A stretch of DNA of 64,000 nucleotides from Malassezia japonica (Eukaryota > Basidiomycota > Malasseziomycetes > Malasseziales > Malasseziaceae), in assembly GCF_029542785.1 (NCBI RefSeq), contig NC_083375.1, forward strand, positions 558,001-622,000, in the 5' to 3' direction. Shown in pieces: positions 41,601 to 51,814 of the stretch. The translations under genes were made by a program, and so were the position numbers. The notes below the pieces were generated by a model. It searched no databases, was not told where the DNA came from, and saw only the letters and a program-made list of their open reading frames with translations. Position 1 is the first letter of the stretch, and every line of letters begins with the position of its first letter.

Positions 41601-41911
41601 TGCGCCCGCTTACAACCGACTGCCCTGCGAGGGGCAGCCCTCGATACCCCATGTAGCCGCAACCCCGCGCCCCTGGCGCTTGGCACACAGCCACGCACGC
41701 TGACGAGGTCCATTGGCCGCGCTGGCGGAAACCGCTGCGGCGCGACGCCATTGGTTCTGGAATTGTGGAGGAGAGTTTGTTGCCATGTGGCAGGAAAGTG
41801 CCCTGACCGCGACCGGCGCACTTGCACACGAGGCTTGCCGCGAGCGACGCTGCGTGCGCAGTAGAGCGAGCTTATATACGGAGCTGGCCTGTGTCGAGAT
41901 AGTCCTTCGTC
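41601..41911. promoter_or_regulatory. Promoter of the Prm10-like gene
   Basis: Contains two CCATTGG sequences (near 41711 and 41747, CCAAT boxes on the minus strand) and TATATA at 41873-41878, about 35 bp before the ATG. No gene is visible. Confidence 0.5.
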
Positions 41912-44900
41912 ATGTCACATCCATACCCGTTCTCGTCACGGAGCGAGGACCGAGGCTCGACACTACCCGAGGCGGATATAATCCAGGCCTATGCGTTTGA
42001 CGACTCGGCGGCATCCAAGCAGCCGCCCTCCTATGCCACGGAAGAGGAGCGGCCGTTTTTTGGCGATACATCCGTGTCGAGCGCGGATGTGCCGAACCCA
42101 GCACCACCCATGGCCGTGGACCAGGTCGGCGGGCTGGCACAGCCGACGGGCGTCCCGGTCAGCGCCGCGGAGGACCCCCTCGTCTCGGCCTCGTCGAGCG
42201 CCCGCCGCGTGCGCTGGGGGGCGGATGAGCTGCCGAGCAGGGGCCCCGCCAAGATCCACGTACGCCCGGGGGGGCGTGGGCCGACCGTGTCGGTAAAGCG
42301 CCCGGCCGCCGCCCCGGGGCCGGAGCCAGAGCCGACACCGACAGGCACCACCGGGATCAAGCGCCAGAACCATCCGGGCCAGATCAGCCTCGCTGGCCTC
42401 GGACCACCGAACCTCGGCCAGACCGAGGCGATCCCGATGCAACCCATGGATGGCACATCGGGTCAGACCGGTGCGGTGGGCCTCGATGGCGAAGACAACG
42501 ATCGGTTTCTTGCACTCTCCCGCGAGCTGAACAACCTCGATGAGGAGGAGGAGGCGGAGGACGTCGCGGCGGGCCGCGCGGGCATCTCGAACGCCGCATT
42601 TCCGCCGGGCGAGGATACGGCGCAGCACGACACCCGCAGCGAGGACGAAATGCTGAATGATCTGCGCTCGGGGCCACTTACGCCGGGCACACCGGGATCG
42701 ACGACCGACTCGAGCTACGACCCGGCAGAGAGCCTCGATCATGTGGAAATCATCGAAGGCGAGACGGATGGCATGCCTTCGCGCCCGAAACGCTCGTCTC
42801 GTCTCCGGAACAGGAAGAACAGGGGCAAGTGGGCGCAGGTGCGCAACCTCATCGGTATCGACTCGTCGAGCAATGAGACCGTGGACATGATGGAGAGAGG
42901 CGAGGTCGGCGCGGGCGCCACCAACATGAAGAGCGTCCCTGTCGAGACGTCTACGGGCCTGCGTGGCGCCCACGGCCGCTACCGCCCGTCTGCGCTCGAG
43001 CGCAAGGCCGCCAAGCTTGTGCGTGCCCACAAGATGGTGGGTGCGGGCGCCAAAAAGAAAGCGTCACCGACCGAGCTCGACGGCGTGCGCCGCGACCACT
43101 TGCCCGGCTCAGAGGCGTCGACACCAGACGCACTCGACACGGCGCAGAACCTCGATGCGCGGCCAGTGGCGGGTGGCGGTGTGCTGGGACAACTCTTGCA
43201 GCTGTACGAACAGCAGCGCCAGGAACAGGCATCAGAGCACAGCGCGACGGGCGACACACCGAGCGCCACGACCGATGCCGATCTCGGTGGCGGCGTGACG
43301 TTGCGCAGCGGGCGCGTTGTCGATGCGTATGGTAATGAGGCCAACGTCAACGAGCTGGACCCCGGTCTGCTGCGCCAGGCGACATCCGAACCGGATACGC
43401 CCCACAAGACCCCGGGTGGTACACACTACTACTCGAGCGGCCGCCCGGTGTCGGTGAGCTCTCCGCCAACTGGACTTGGTGGATTTGCGACGGCCAACAT
43501 GGGCCAAGTCGGAAAGTTTAGCCAAAAGGTCGTCAAAGGAGTGGCGGCCGAGGCAGGTATTGATGTGATGGACGAGCGTCCCAAGGCTGCTCGCTCGTCG
43601 GCCGGCACCATTGGCGCGCTGATCGCCACGACGGGTAATCTTATCGGCGCAGTGAGCCCCAATCTCGCTCAGCTCGGTCCGAACCCCAAGCGCCCTGGCT
43701 ACACGCTCGACCGCTACCTCTTGCCCGAGATGAACGAAAAGACGCTCAAGCGGACGGCCAAGATTGTGCGTGATGCTGCACCTGTGCCCAAGAGCCAGCG
43801 CGCAAGCCTCACGCCGGGTGGTCCGCGCACGCCGGGCGTCTGGACGCCCGGCGGCGTGACGTCTCGAAGCGCTGACGACAGTTTCAACCCCTACTTTGCT
43901 GCTGTGACGCCGAATGAGAAATCAGGCTCCATGTCTATTGCCTCGTCAAAGCCCCACTCGCGCTTTGGGTCTGATACCATGTCGAGTGCGTCGCACCGCG
44001 TTTCGCAGATTGGCCACGCGGGCAAGCACATGTTTTCGCGCAGCCTGCGCCCGGTACCTGGGAGCACCGGGTCGGACAGTGCGCACGGCGGTGGCGATTA
44101 CTTTGGCAATGCCATGACCGACGAAGAGATCGCCAAGCAGGAATGGCGCCGCAAACTTCGTAAGCGCAAGGCGAAGAGTAAGAAGCAGGAGATTTACATC
44201 ACGATGCACGTTGCTGCGATCCTCAAGCGGCAAGAGTTCCTCATGAAGTTTGCGCGTGCGATGATGATGTTTGGTGCGCCGACGCACCGCATCGAGACGC
44301 AGATGCAGCAGACTGCCAACGTACTCGACGTTAACTGCCGCTGTATTTATCTCCCTAACCTCATGCTTTTGTCGTTTGGCGACGATGCGACACACACCTC
44401 TGATACCAAGTTCATCAAGCAAGGCAGCGTTCTGGACCTGACCAAGCTGACGGACATGCACACCATTTACTGGAACGTGATTCACGACAAGATTGGTGTC
44501 GAGCGTGCTTCAAAGCAGCTCGATTCGCTGATGCGCCGGCGGCCGTACTTGCGCAAGTGGCAACAAACCGTTATCGGTGGCTTTGCTTCCTTTTTCATCA
44601 CTTTTGGCCAAGTTGGTTTTGGCGGTTCGCTGCTTGATGCATGTGCTGCGTTTTTGTTGGGCGCTTTCCTGGTCTTTTGCCAAATGTCTATCAAGTCGGA
44701 GCTATATTCGAACGTGTTTGAGATTGTCTTTGCCACGTTGAATTCGTTCATTGCCATGGCCCTGCACATCATTCCTGACGGAGGTTACAACAGCAAGCCG
44801 TGGCGTGGTGAGCTGTTTTGCTACAGACCCATCATTTCGGGCTCGATTGTGCTGATCCTGCCGGGTTTCATTGTCTTGACTGGTGCGCTGGAACTGCAGT

Positions 44901-45652
44901 CTAAGAGTCTTGTCTCGGGGTCTGTGCGTCTCGTCTACGCCATCATCTACTCGGTCATGTTGGGTATCGGTATCAAATTTGGTACTACGCCTCTCTCTGC
45001 TGTGCGGTATAACCAAATGAACGATCCAAATTACAAGGGTCAAAAGAATGGTTTTGACCCGCTTCATTGCCGTGGACAAGGAGACTCGGACAACGATTTG
45101 AAGCCAAGGCACTGGTACACCACCAAGGCGAGCCCCTGGTTCGCGTTCCTTACGGTACTAGGCTACTCGGTCATGCTGTCGTTGCGCAACCAAGCCAAGG
45201 TCACCCGCAAGGAATTCCCAATGATGGTCCTCATTGCGTGTGGCGGCTGGTTGGTGGCCAACTACTCACAACTCATGGATAAGGGCGACATCTCCCCAGT
45301 CCTAACGAACCAAATCTCACTGGTGGCTGCCATGGGCTCGTTCACTGTCGGAATGTTGGCGAATCTCTACGGCCGTTTCTTTGACGGGCGGAGCTTTGTG
45401 GTGGCTGTACCAGGCATTCTCTACCAATTGCCCTCGGGTCTGTCTGGCAATGGTGCCTCATTTATAACAAGCTTCACATCCAATTCGAACGGGACATCGT
45501 CTGGTGTAAGCGAAGTCTCGGATGGCTTGACGATCGGTGAGCAGCTCCTGAACGTTTCACTGGGTATTGCGATCGGTCTATTCTGCGCTACGATCGTGAT
45601 GCATTTCTTGGGCGGCCGGCGCGTGCGTGGCCACGGTATGTTTTCATTTTAA
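41912..45652 (+). CDS. ThrE/Prm10-like multi-pass transporter with long disordered N terminus
   Basis: Intronless, 1246 aa. The C-terminal 480 residues match the fungal Prm10/ThrE (DUF1212) family: ITMHVAAILKRQEFLMKFAR, MMMFGAPTHRIETQMQQTAN, then about ten membrane segments such as IGGFASFFITFGQVGFGGSL. Bacterial ThrE exports threonine and serine; in yeast the Prm10 role is unknown, so substrate is not stated. The first 750 residues are hydrophilic, Ser/Pro/Gly-rich, with basic patches (RLRNRKNRGKW) and probably cytosolic. GC content falls in the membrane half. TATA and CCAAT elements precede the ATG. Confidence 0.88.
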   Translation: MSHPYPFSSRSEDRGSTLPEADIIQAYAFDDSAASKQPPSYATEEERPFFGDTSVSSADVPNPAPPMAVDQVGGLAQPTGVPVSAAEDPLVSASSSARRVRWGADELPSRGPAKIHVRPGGRGPTVSVKRPAAAPGPEPEPTPTGTTGIKRQNHPGQISLAGLGPPNLGQTEAIPMQPMDGTSGQTGAVGLDGEDNDRFLALSRELNNLDEEEEAEDVAAGRAGISNAAFPPGEDTAQHDTRSEDEMLNDLRSGPLTPGTPGSTTDSSYDPAESLDHVEIIEGETDGMPSRPKRSSRLRNRKNRGKWAQVRNLIGIDSSSNETVDMMERGEVGAGATNMKSVPVETSTGLRGAHGRYRPSALERKAAKLVRAHKMVGAGAKKKASPTELDGVRRDHLPGSEASTPDALDTAQNLDARPVAGGGVLGQLLQLYEQQRQEQASEHSATGDTPSATTDADLGGGVTLRSGRVVDAYGNEANVNELDPGLLRQATSEPDTPHKTPGGTHYYSSGRPVSVSSPPTGLGGFATANMGQVGKFSQKVVKGVAAEAGIDVMDERPKAARSSAGTIGALIATTGNLIGAVSPNLAQLGPNPKRPGYTLDRYLLPEMNEKTLKRTAKIVRDAAPVPKSQRASLTPGGPRTPGVWTPGGVTSRSADDSFNPYFAAVTPNEKSGSMSIASSKPHSRFGSDTMSSASHRVSQIGHAGKHMFSRSLRPVPGSTGSDSAHGGGDYFGNAMTDEEIAKQEWRRKLRKRKAKSKKQEIYITMHVAAILKRQEFLMKFARAMMMFGAPTHRIETQMQQTANVLDVNCRCIYLPNLMLLSFGDDATHTSDTKFIKQGSVLDLTKLTDMHTIYWNVIHDKIGVERASKQLDSLMRRRPYLRKWQQTVIGGFASFFITFGQVGFGGSLLDACAAFLLGAFLVFCQMSIKSELYSNVFEIVFATLNSFIAMALHIIPDGGYNSKPWRGELFCYRPIISGSIVLILPGFIVLTGALELQSKSLVSGSVRLVYAIIYSVMLGIGIKFGTTPLSAVRYNQMNDPNYKGQKNGFDPLHCRGQGDSDNDLKPRHWYTTKASPWFAFLTVLGYSVMLSLRNQAKVTRKEFPMMVLIACGGWLVANYSQLMDKGDISPVLTNQISLVAAMGSFTVGMLANLYGRFFDGRSFVVAVPGILYQLPSGLSGNGASFITSFTSNSNGTSSGVSEVSDGLTIGEQLLNVSLGIAIGLFCATIVMHFLGGRRVRGHGMFSF

Positions 45653-45900
45653 GGGACTGTCAATGAACTGGGTCTGTCCCACCCACCAGTTCGGCGCGGG
45701 GCCGGGCTGTTTTGTAGGCGGAATAGGATGATGACAAATATACACACGAGGATTGGTCGGCTGCTCGACAAACGGACGGAGGCGGCGGTGCGGTACGCGC
45801 ATTGCGCGGCCTGCGCCTGCGTCTGACCACAATGCGTTGGCATCCACAGAAACACTACAAGGCTATATCCATAGAACGCTCGAGTGTATCGTTTCGAGCG
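45653..45900. other. Convergent gap between the Prm10-like and NDUFS6-type genes
   Basis: About 248 bases with no convincing gene. A plus-strand ORF at 45802-46086 has one hydrophobic stretch but overlaps the exons of the complex I gene and is rejected. Confidence 0.5.
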
Positions 45901-45902
45901 TT
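45875..45902. terminator. Perfect 9-bp stem at the stop codon of the NDUFS6-type gene
   Basis: AACGCTCGA and TCGAGCGTT flank a 10-nt loop. The right arm reaches into the TAA stop (45903-45901) of the minus-strand gene. It may mark the 3' end of that transcript; function is inferred. Confidence 0.45.
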
Positions 45903-46532
45903 AGGGCACGTAGTGGAAGTGGTGCTCCTCCTTCTGGTAGCGAATACCGCTGCGATTAGTTTAGTGATGGCACGTACCAGTAAGGGCAGCCCTTGGGACC
46001 CGGCTTGTCCTGTGGTTAGCATAGTCAGCCGCTTCACATACCAGGTTGATGTATACACGGGGGTGACCAAGGGGGCCGTCGCCTGAGGTTAGTCGAGGTC
46101 CAAGTACGTACCACCATCGCACGGCACGACGCGCTTCGTCGTCATCTGAATCGGCACGTTGCTGATGAGCTCCATGGCCGACAGAGACTGGGGCTGGAAC
46201 GCCATATCGACCTGCTCGAAGCGCGGGCCCTTCATGGCATCGACCTTCGGCCGCTGGTCCTGCGACCAGGTCTCCAGCGCATTCGGCGCCTGCTCCACAC
46301 CGTACTCGAGAACCTCCGGAGGGGTCTGCGGCTCCGCAATGGGCACCTCCTTGTTCGACATCAGGTGGTGGTCCTCAACACGCGGGCGGACAAAGTCGCC
46401 GCGGGCCTCCTCGGTGGGCGCGGGCGGAGCCTCCGTGGGGAGCGTCGAAGTGCTCTTGGCACGGACAGCCATGAGCGAAAAAGGCGCGCGGCGCACGGCG
46501 CGCGCCTGGGAAGCAACGGTCCTCGCAAACAT
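45901..46532 (-). CDS. Complex I 13-kDa zinc subunit (NDUFS6 type)
   Basis: Accessory zinc-binding subunit of mitochondrial NADH:ubiquinone oxidoreductase. Four exons (46532-46112, 46082-46042, 46009-45978, 45949-45901) give 180 aa. Introns are 29 nt (46111-46083), 32 nt (46041-46010) and 28 nt (45977-45950). The leader MFARTVASQARAVRRAPF looks mitochondrial. Spliced C terminus reads RVVPCDGGDGPLGHPRVYIN, then LDKPGPKGCPYCGIRYQK, holding the Cys-His-Cys-Cys zinc ligands. Without splicing the frame stops at CDGGTYLDLD and loses three of four ligands, which argues strongly for the introns. Divergent from CGR1. Confidence 0.9.
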
Positions 46533-46589
46533 GCTCTTACCGGCAGTGGTGAACCGTGGATCGCAGCGGCTGGGCCGACCGTGGCAAAT

Positions 46590-46595
46590 CACGTG
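46590..46595. promoter_or_regulatory. CACGTG motif in NDUFS6-type/CGR1 divergent promoter
   Basis: Single CACGTG, as TCACGTGA, in the middle of the 121-bp gap between two start codons. Confidence 0.45.
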
Positions 46596-46653
46596 ACCCT
46601 CGCGATTTTTTGGTCCCATGCGCCGCCGCATTTCTCGTGCATCGTGTCGCACC

Positions 46654-47000
46654 ATGTCCGCCCCTGCGAAGAAGGCTGTGATGACGAACGAGAAGCCTCT
46701 TCCCAGCGAAAAGACGAATATTGCCGGCAAGGTCAAGACAGGCAGCTGGGAGCAGCGGCTACAGCAGCGCAAGCGCCTCGCCGAAGTCAAGCAGCGCGAG
46801 CGCGAGATGGCACAGGAGAAGGAGGACGAGGCCCAACGCAAGCGCGAGGTCCGCCGCGAGCGCGAGCGCAAGGCGCAGGAAAAGGCGCGTCTGGAGGAAA
46901 TGGCTTCCAAGGTACGTTTTCAATCTAATATCAGATGAGCAGGAAAAAGGCTCTGCGCCACGCGCGCCGTATGGGCCGCACCAAGAAGGTGTCGCACTAG
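46654..47000 (+). CDS. CGR1: Ribosome biogenesis protein Cgr1
   Basis: Small basic coiled-coil nucleolar protein needed for 60S rRNA processing. Exons 46654-46911 and 46935-47000 (23-nt intron 46912-46934) give 107 aa. Markers: GKVKTGSWEQRLQQRKRLAE and a long Arg/Lys/Glu helix. The last exon adds MSRKKALRHARRMGRTKK, a basic tail. The intron is supported because reading on gives only VRFQSNIR and a stop. An upstream in-frame ATG (46618) would add 12 residues and lies in the promoter. Confidence 0.85.
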
Positions 47001-47112
47001 ACTATGTATACGGATACAATGTAGAGTAGAACACGAAGATCACACTATATCGGACCGCCGCTTGGCCACCCTGCGGCGCCGCGGATCCGGCGCCTCCACT
47101 TTCACCACCGCG

Positions 47113-47809
47113 ATGGCGGGACCTGGAAAGAGCGCTGCGGTTGCGCCGTCCAAGGGCCTCGATGCGGATGCGCCCTACCTGGTTGAGTCGTATCAGAACA
47201 GCACTGGAAACGCGGGCACCGATGACCCTGTGCCCGCCTATACCTACTCTGCCGACCCCCGCGGCGCGGCGCCTGCGCAGAGGTCGTGGGACGAAGCGGC
47301 GCGCGCTAAGGCAAATCCTATCCGCCCGGCCGCGACACACAATGCTGGCCATGTGTACATTGACGTGGATGCGGAACGGCTCCAGCAGAGCGAGGGCAGC
47401 GCACCGGCATTTGCCCCTGCACCGATCAACTCAACCATCACGGGGTATGCGACGGCCCTCGGCTGGGACCTGAGCAAGCTCTGTGCGCTGACCTATATCT
47501 TTCCGCCATTTACGAGCATATTCGTGCTAATCTGGGAGACACAAAACGTACGTGGCACATCTGACGCAGGATCTTGTGCGCTTCCACGGCTATCAGTCCG
47601 CGCTGGCCAGTGCGGTGGTCGTCGGCACGTCGTTTGTGCTGCGCGTGCTCTTTGGCTGGCGGACGCTCGCGTGGCTACTTGTGCGTGCGTCGCTGATTGC
47701 GTCGTGGTACTGCGCGTACGTCGCGCACCAGTCTGCTACTGCGCTCGAGCGCGACCCCTTTCTGCCGCTTGTCGGCCCGTGGGCCGTGTCGTTTGTCGGC
47801 GACGAATAA
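47113..47809 (+). CDS. Small membrane protein with Tic20/DUF4870-like segment
   Basis: Exons 47113-47547 and 47570-47809 (22-nt intron 47548-47569) encode 224 aa. The first 115 residues are hydrophilic. The rest has three or four hydrophobic segments: LCALTYIFPPFTSIFVLIWE, VRFHGYQSALASAVVVGTSF and LAWLLVRASLIASWYCAY. The YIFPP...VRFH-QSAL spacing resembles DUF4870/Tic20-like proteins. Function is unknown. The first frame codon listed upstream is TTG; ATG 47113 is used. Confidence 0.7.
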
Positions 47810-47854
47810 TGGATAGTCTTTATGGTGTACATCAAATCGGTGATATAAGATCTA

Positions 47855-49306
47855 CTAAGCGGCCACAAAGAAGATCACCGCTACGGCTGTCGCGACCGCA
47901 AGGATCTTGCGTGCGTGCGACAGCGGCGAGAGAGTGTAGTCGACGTACACGAGACTGTTGAGCTTCGAGGTGCACTTCGCACGCTCGAGCACCACCGACG
48001 GGCGGCCGACCGTGTCGAGGTAACTAGGGTAGGTCACGATACGCTCCATGTCGACATCGAACGGCAGCGTGACGTCAATGTCCGACGCGCCTTCCGGCAG
48101 GACAATGCGCACCGTCGCATGGTCGATCGCGACACTGCTCGGCGCCGTCAGGAAGGGCACAGCGACGCGGTAGCGATTCGTGCCGGGCAGGCGCTTGGCC
48201 AAGCCCGCCTCGCTCATGCGCTGGTTCCAGCCGACGGTAAAGGTGTAGTTCCATCCGCCGACGATCGGGAAACGCGGCTGGAGCTCGAGGCGGCGGGGCA
48301 CCGGCAGGCCCGGAGGGATAGGCGCCATGACCGACGTCGAGACGTTGCCCGTCGCATCGACATAGTACACGTCAGTCGCCGCCGGAGGCAGCATGACCGG
48401 CACCGAGTGGATCTGGCTCGCGACCTCGACGGTGGGGTTCGACCACATGTTGATCATGTGCGAGGCACGGTTGAAGTGTCCCTTGAGCTTCGCACCGTCG
48501 TTGCGCATCCAGATCGTGTCGGAGGTCGCCATGTTGTCGCCCCAGTGACTGATCTCGACGTGGCGGTTAAAGTCCACAAACGAGATCACCGGGCGACTGT
48601 ACTCGTAGTGCACGCGGCCCTGCGGGATTGGAGCGGAGCCGGCGTGCGCAGGGACGTTGGTGTAGGGGCCGTAGGTAATCGACTGGCCGGACTGCCTCGC
48701 CTTGTCCTTGGGCTCGTACGACAGCACGTTGGGGAACGGCGGCTTGACAATCACCTCGCCCGACGCCGTCTCGTACGGCGTACGCAGCCCCACATCACCG
48801 GTCCACACGAGGAACTGGCGCTCGGCCTGGCCGACGGACTTGGGCAGGGGCTCAGGCTCGTGCGCAACAGCGCCAAAAACGCGCAGGCGCAGCTGCTTGG
48901 CCTGATCGACAAATTTGCGAGGGATCATCGCAGCGTACACTACCGTCTGGGGGTCGCTCTCGAGCAGCTCGGCGCGCTCGACGTTCACACGGACGCTCTC
49001 CTTTTTGTTCGCCGAGGCGCTAACCGAGCCACGGATATAGGACAGGCCCTTGTCCTCTGCCTGCGACAGGTACACCAGAAGGGGCACATCGTCCTGCGTC
49101 GCAAACTCGGGCTCATCGCCGGTCGCCGTGGCGGTAATGTCCCAGTGCAGCTGCACGAGCGAGCCGCCGAGCTCGACCGTCTTGACGAGCGACTTTTGCG
49201 TCCAGCCAATAGCCGCAGAAGTATACTGAACGAGTGTGCAAAGTAGCAGCACCGCCAGGAATGCGAAGCTCGCACTTCCTGGCACACCAGAGCGAGACGC
49301 GCGCAT
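47855..49306 (-). CDS. OST1: Oligosaccharyltransferase subunit Ost1 (ribophorin I)
   Basis: ER membrane subunit of the complex that N-glycosylates nascent proteins. Intronless, 483 aa. ATG 49306 starts a signal peptide ([20 protein letters not shown]). Ribophorin I markers: PPFPNVLSYEPKDKARQSGQ, SFVDFNRHVEISHWGDNMA, and YYVDATGNVSTS. One C-terminal membrane segment (ILAVATAVAVIFFVAA) ends the protein. The frame is open upstream to 49420, but those residues would precede the signal peptide. Divergent from SEM1. Confidence 0.93.
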   Translation of the reverse strand: MRASRSGVPGSASFAFLAVLLLCTLVQYTSAAIGWTQKSLVKTVELGGSLVQLHWDITATATGDEPEFATQDDVPLLVYLSQAEDKGLSYIRGSVSASANKKESVRVNVERAELLESDPQTVVYAAMIPRKFVDQAKQLRLRVFGAVAHEPEPLPKSVGQAERQFLVWTGDVGLRTPYETASGEVIVKPPFPNVLSYEPKDKARQSGQSITYGPYTNVPAHAGSAPIPQGRVHYEYSRPVISFVDFNRHVEISHWGDNMATSDTIWMRNDGAKLKGHFNRASHMINMWSNPTVEVASQIHSVPVMLPPAATDVYYVDATGNVSTSVMAPIPPGLPVPRRLELQPRFPIVGGWNYTFTVGWNQRMSEAGLAKRLPGTNRYRVAVPFLTAPSSVAIDHATVRIVLPEGASDIDVTLPFDVDMERIVTYPSYLDTVGRPSVVLERAKCTSKLNSLVYVDYTLSPLSHARKILAVATAVAVIFFVAA

Positions 49307-49429
49307 GTCGCTCAACGTGGTCCTTCGCTTCGCACGGGCAGCGCCGACGCAGCCGGCTTCGTGGCGGGGTATTTTGCAATTAAATCGAGTGATCGGTACG
49401 ACGCGCCGTCGTCCGCACACTCCACCGCG

Positions 49430-49839
49430 ATGGCCGCAACGAACGAAACGAAGCCAAACGCTGCCGACGCCAAGGACGCACAGAAGCCGCAGGGCGCCGA
49501 GAAGCCCAGCGTGCCTGCGCTCGGTGCGTTGGACGAGGATGACGAGTTTGAGGAGTTCGAGACGGCGGGTACGTGCGATAGGCTTACCCAGACTGGCCCG
49601 AGTCCGAGACGGTGGTCCCTGGCACGCAGTCGAACGGCTCTGCTACGGCAGGCGCTGCATCGATTGCGCTCGATATGAGCGGATCGGCCCGGTCGGGTGG
49701 CGACCACCTCTGGGAGGACAACTGGGACGACGACGATATTGAGGACGACTTTAGCAATGCGCTTCGGTACGTTTTTTATTCATGCTAATCCAGTGCCGAG
49801 CTCGCCAAGTCGAACGCGCCCGAGGCAATGGCGACATAG
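49430..49839 (+). CDS. SEM1: 26S proteasome lid subunit Sem1/Dss1
   Basis: Sem1 is a tiny acidic protein of the proteasome lid, also found in mRNA export and recombination complexes. Exons 49430-49568, 49592-49766 and 49794-49839 give 119 aa; introns are 23 nt (49569-49591) and 27 nt (49767-49793). The spliced protein has both hallmark acidic blocks: [18 protein letters not shown] and [20 protein letters not shown], then AELAKSN. It is longer than yeast Sem1 (89 aa) because of a Ser/Gly/Ala linker between the blocks. Splicing is essential for both DWPE and the last helix. Confidence 0.93.
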
Positions 49840-50096
49840 ACGCTCTGAACGCGTCGACCCTGTTTGCAGTACTATACCATGAATCTGCCGCACTAGACGG
49901 GGATTTGTCTGTCTTGCGCGCGTGTGTAGGAAATAGCTTTTCGTTTGCATGCGCACGCTTGTCTTCCAAGCTGGTGCCGCACTTGCCGCGCCGCACCCTC
50001 AGCGTGCCCTAGCTTCGCCATCGCCATCGGCCCCACGGCGTCGGTCACGTGCGCCGAACACATCGGGCGCGCGCAGCGACGTTTGTCGTTGTCGAC

Positions 50097-50724
50097 ATGG
50101 CAGCGGAGCGCGAAAGTGCAGACGCTGTCGCTGCGGCGGACACGCATCTTTCGGAGTACGAAGCGGGCAACAATGCGGACTCGGAGGTTCGCTATGCCGA
50201 TGGCGAGGATGCGGAGCTCGAGGCGATGAAGCAGCGTGTGGCTGAGATGGAAGCCGAGGCCGCGAAGCTGCGCGAGATGAACGATGCCACAGAGCAGGGC
50301 CTTGGTGGCGCTGGTGGCGCATTCCCCACGGAAGAAGAAAAGCTGGAGATTGACGGGCGCAGTGTATATGTTGGCAATGTACGTCCCTTGGCTCACGCAG
50401 GTCGATTATGGCGCAACGCCCGAGGAAATCCAGCAGCATTTCCAGAGCTGTGGCACAATCAACCGTGTCACGATCCTCTGCGACAAGTTCACCGGTCACC
50501 CTAAAGGTTTTGCCTACGTGGAATTTGCCGACCCCTCGTTTGTGGAAAACGCGTCGGTGCTGAACGAGTCGCTCTTCCGCGGCCGCCTGCTCAAGGTGAC
50601 GCCGAAGCGGACCAACGTGCCCGGCCTCTCGGCGCGCGGTCGCGGCCGTGGCCGTGGCTCGCGCGGCCGTGGCCGCGGTGGTTTCCGTGCGCGTGGCTCG
50701 TGGCGTGGCCGTGGCCGCTATTAG
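50097..50724 (+). CDS. PAB2: Nuclear poly(A)-binding protein Pab2 (PABPN1 type)
   Basis: Binds nuclear poly(A) tails and links polyadenylation to export and exosome turnover. Exons 50097-50378 and 50401-50724 (22-nt intron 50379-50400) give 201 aa. Acidic N terminus, coiled coil ([20 protein letters not shown]), one RRM with RNP2 [11 protein letters not shown] and RNP1 [10 protein letters not shown], and a C-terminal RG-rich tail ([16 protein letters not shown]). The intron splits RNP2, so unspliced mRNA cannot make an RRM. CACGTG at 50046-50051 lies 46 bp before the start. Confidence 0.93.
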
Positions 50725-50757
50725 AACGTAATGTGCCATAGATGCAAGCTTGGAGCG

Positions 50758-51719
50758 CTACGGGAGCGAAAAGTCAAAACTCGGCGCAGTGGCACACGAG
50801 AAAAAGGTATTAATGCCGTCGAAAGAGGGGAGCCATGAAAGGAGCGAGGCCGGGGCGAAGTATGCATGTTGGCTGGACGGGGATGGCATCTTGGGAATCT
50901 GGATCGGCGTAGGTGCCGTTTGCTGCCGGATCTCGTCAATAATGGCCTGCGCACGGACTCGGCCAAGCTGCTGTGCCGTGGCAGAGGGCGTAGGCGGCGC
51001 ACGCGGTGGCGCGTCGTCCTTTGGCGCCTGCGACTTGGCCATCGCCTGGTTGTCGTCCGCCGGCCCTTCCGCCGGCCCTTCCGCCGGTCCGTCGAGCGTC
51101 CACTGAAGCTCCTGAGTGAGCTGCTTGTCGTCGAGCCACCCATTACGCTCGGCAAGCTTCCAGAGCATCTTGACCGACTCCATTAACGAGTAGAGCGCCT
51201 CGTGGTCGCCGCCGACCTTGGCGACCTCGGCTGGGACAGGCGCCGGCGTGAGGTCGTCCGTGTGCAGGCTGTTTTCGTGGAGCGGCGCGCCCGCGCCGTC
51301 GGTGAGCTCGGCAATCTGCTTGCGGAGCTCGTCGATCTCGTCCTCCATCTTTCCGTGCTTGTTCGCGCGGCTTCGCGAGCTGCGGTACGACTCTCCGACA
51401 ATGAGTGACGCGGCGACGAGAAAGAGGAACCCCTCGGAAATAGCATTCGCACCGTTGGTAATGGCCTGCGTAAGAAATTAGACGTACCTTGGCGTCGTTC
51501 AGAGGCCGGATCTTGATCAGGTCCGAGCCTGGCATGAGGTTCGCACGGAGCCGTGTCTCGCTGCGGTGGATATACTGCGCGAGTCCGATGCAAATCTGGG
51601 TCAGTGCCGTAGCGTACCTTGCGGAACGACTCATGCTGCACCGCACTCTGCTTCAACTGCGTCGCTATGGGCTTCGCAAGCGTCTTGATCGCAAGCGTCA
51701 CAAGCTTCGTCGTGGCCAT
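50758..51719 (-). CDS. Opa3-like mitochondrial protein
   Basis: Opa3 family proteins associate with mitochondrial membranes; the biochemical role is unknown. Exons 51719-51618, 51595-51488 and 51465-50758 give 305 aa; both introns are 22 nt (51617-51596 with 5' GTACGC; 51487-51466). The N terminus is typical: KLVTLAIKTLAKPIATQLK, HESFRKICIGLAQYIHRSE, IRPLNDAKAITNGANAISEG, then a hydrophobic FLFLVAASLIV. A coiled coil (EDEIDELRKQIAEL) and a long Pro/Ala-rich tail with a PAEGPAEGPA repeat follow; the tail is much longer than in human OPA3 (about 180 aa). Confidence 0.87.
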
Positions 51720-51814
51720 TCTAGCTGGAGGGAAAAGGCCCGCCTCCACACGGTGGCGTCGCACGGATGCAAAAGATGCGAAAGAGCAACGTTTATGCTA
51801 TCGGCTATAACACA

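Noticed and set aside
45802..46086. 94-aa plus-strand ORF with one hydrophobic segment
   Set aside because: It lies across three short exons of the NDUFS6-type gene on the other strand, whose zinc ligands are conserved.
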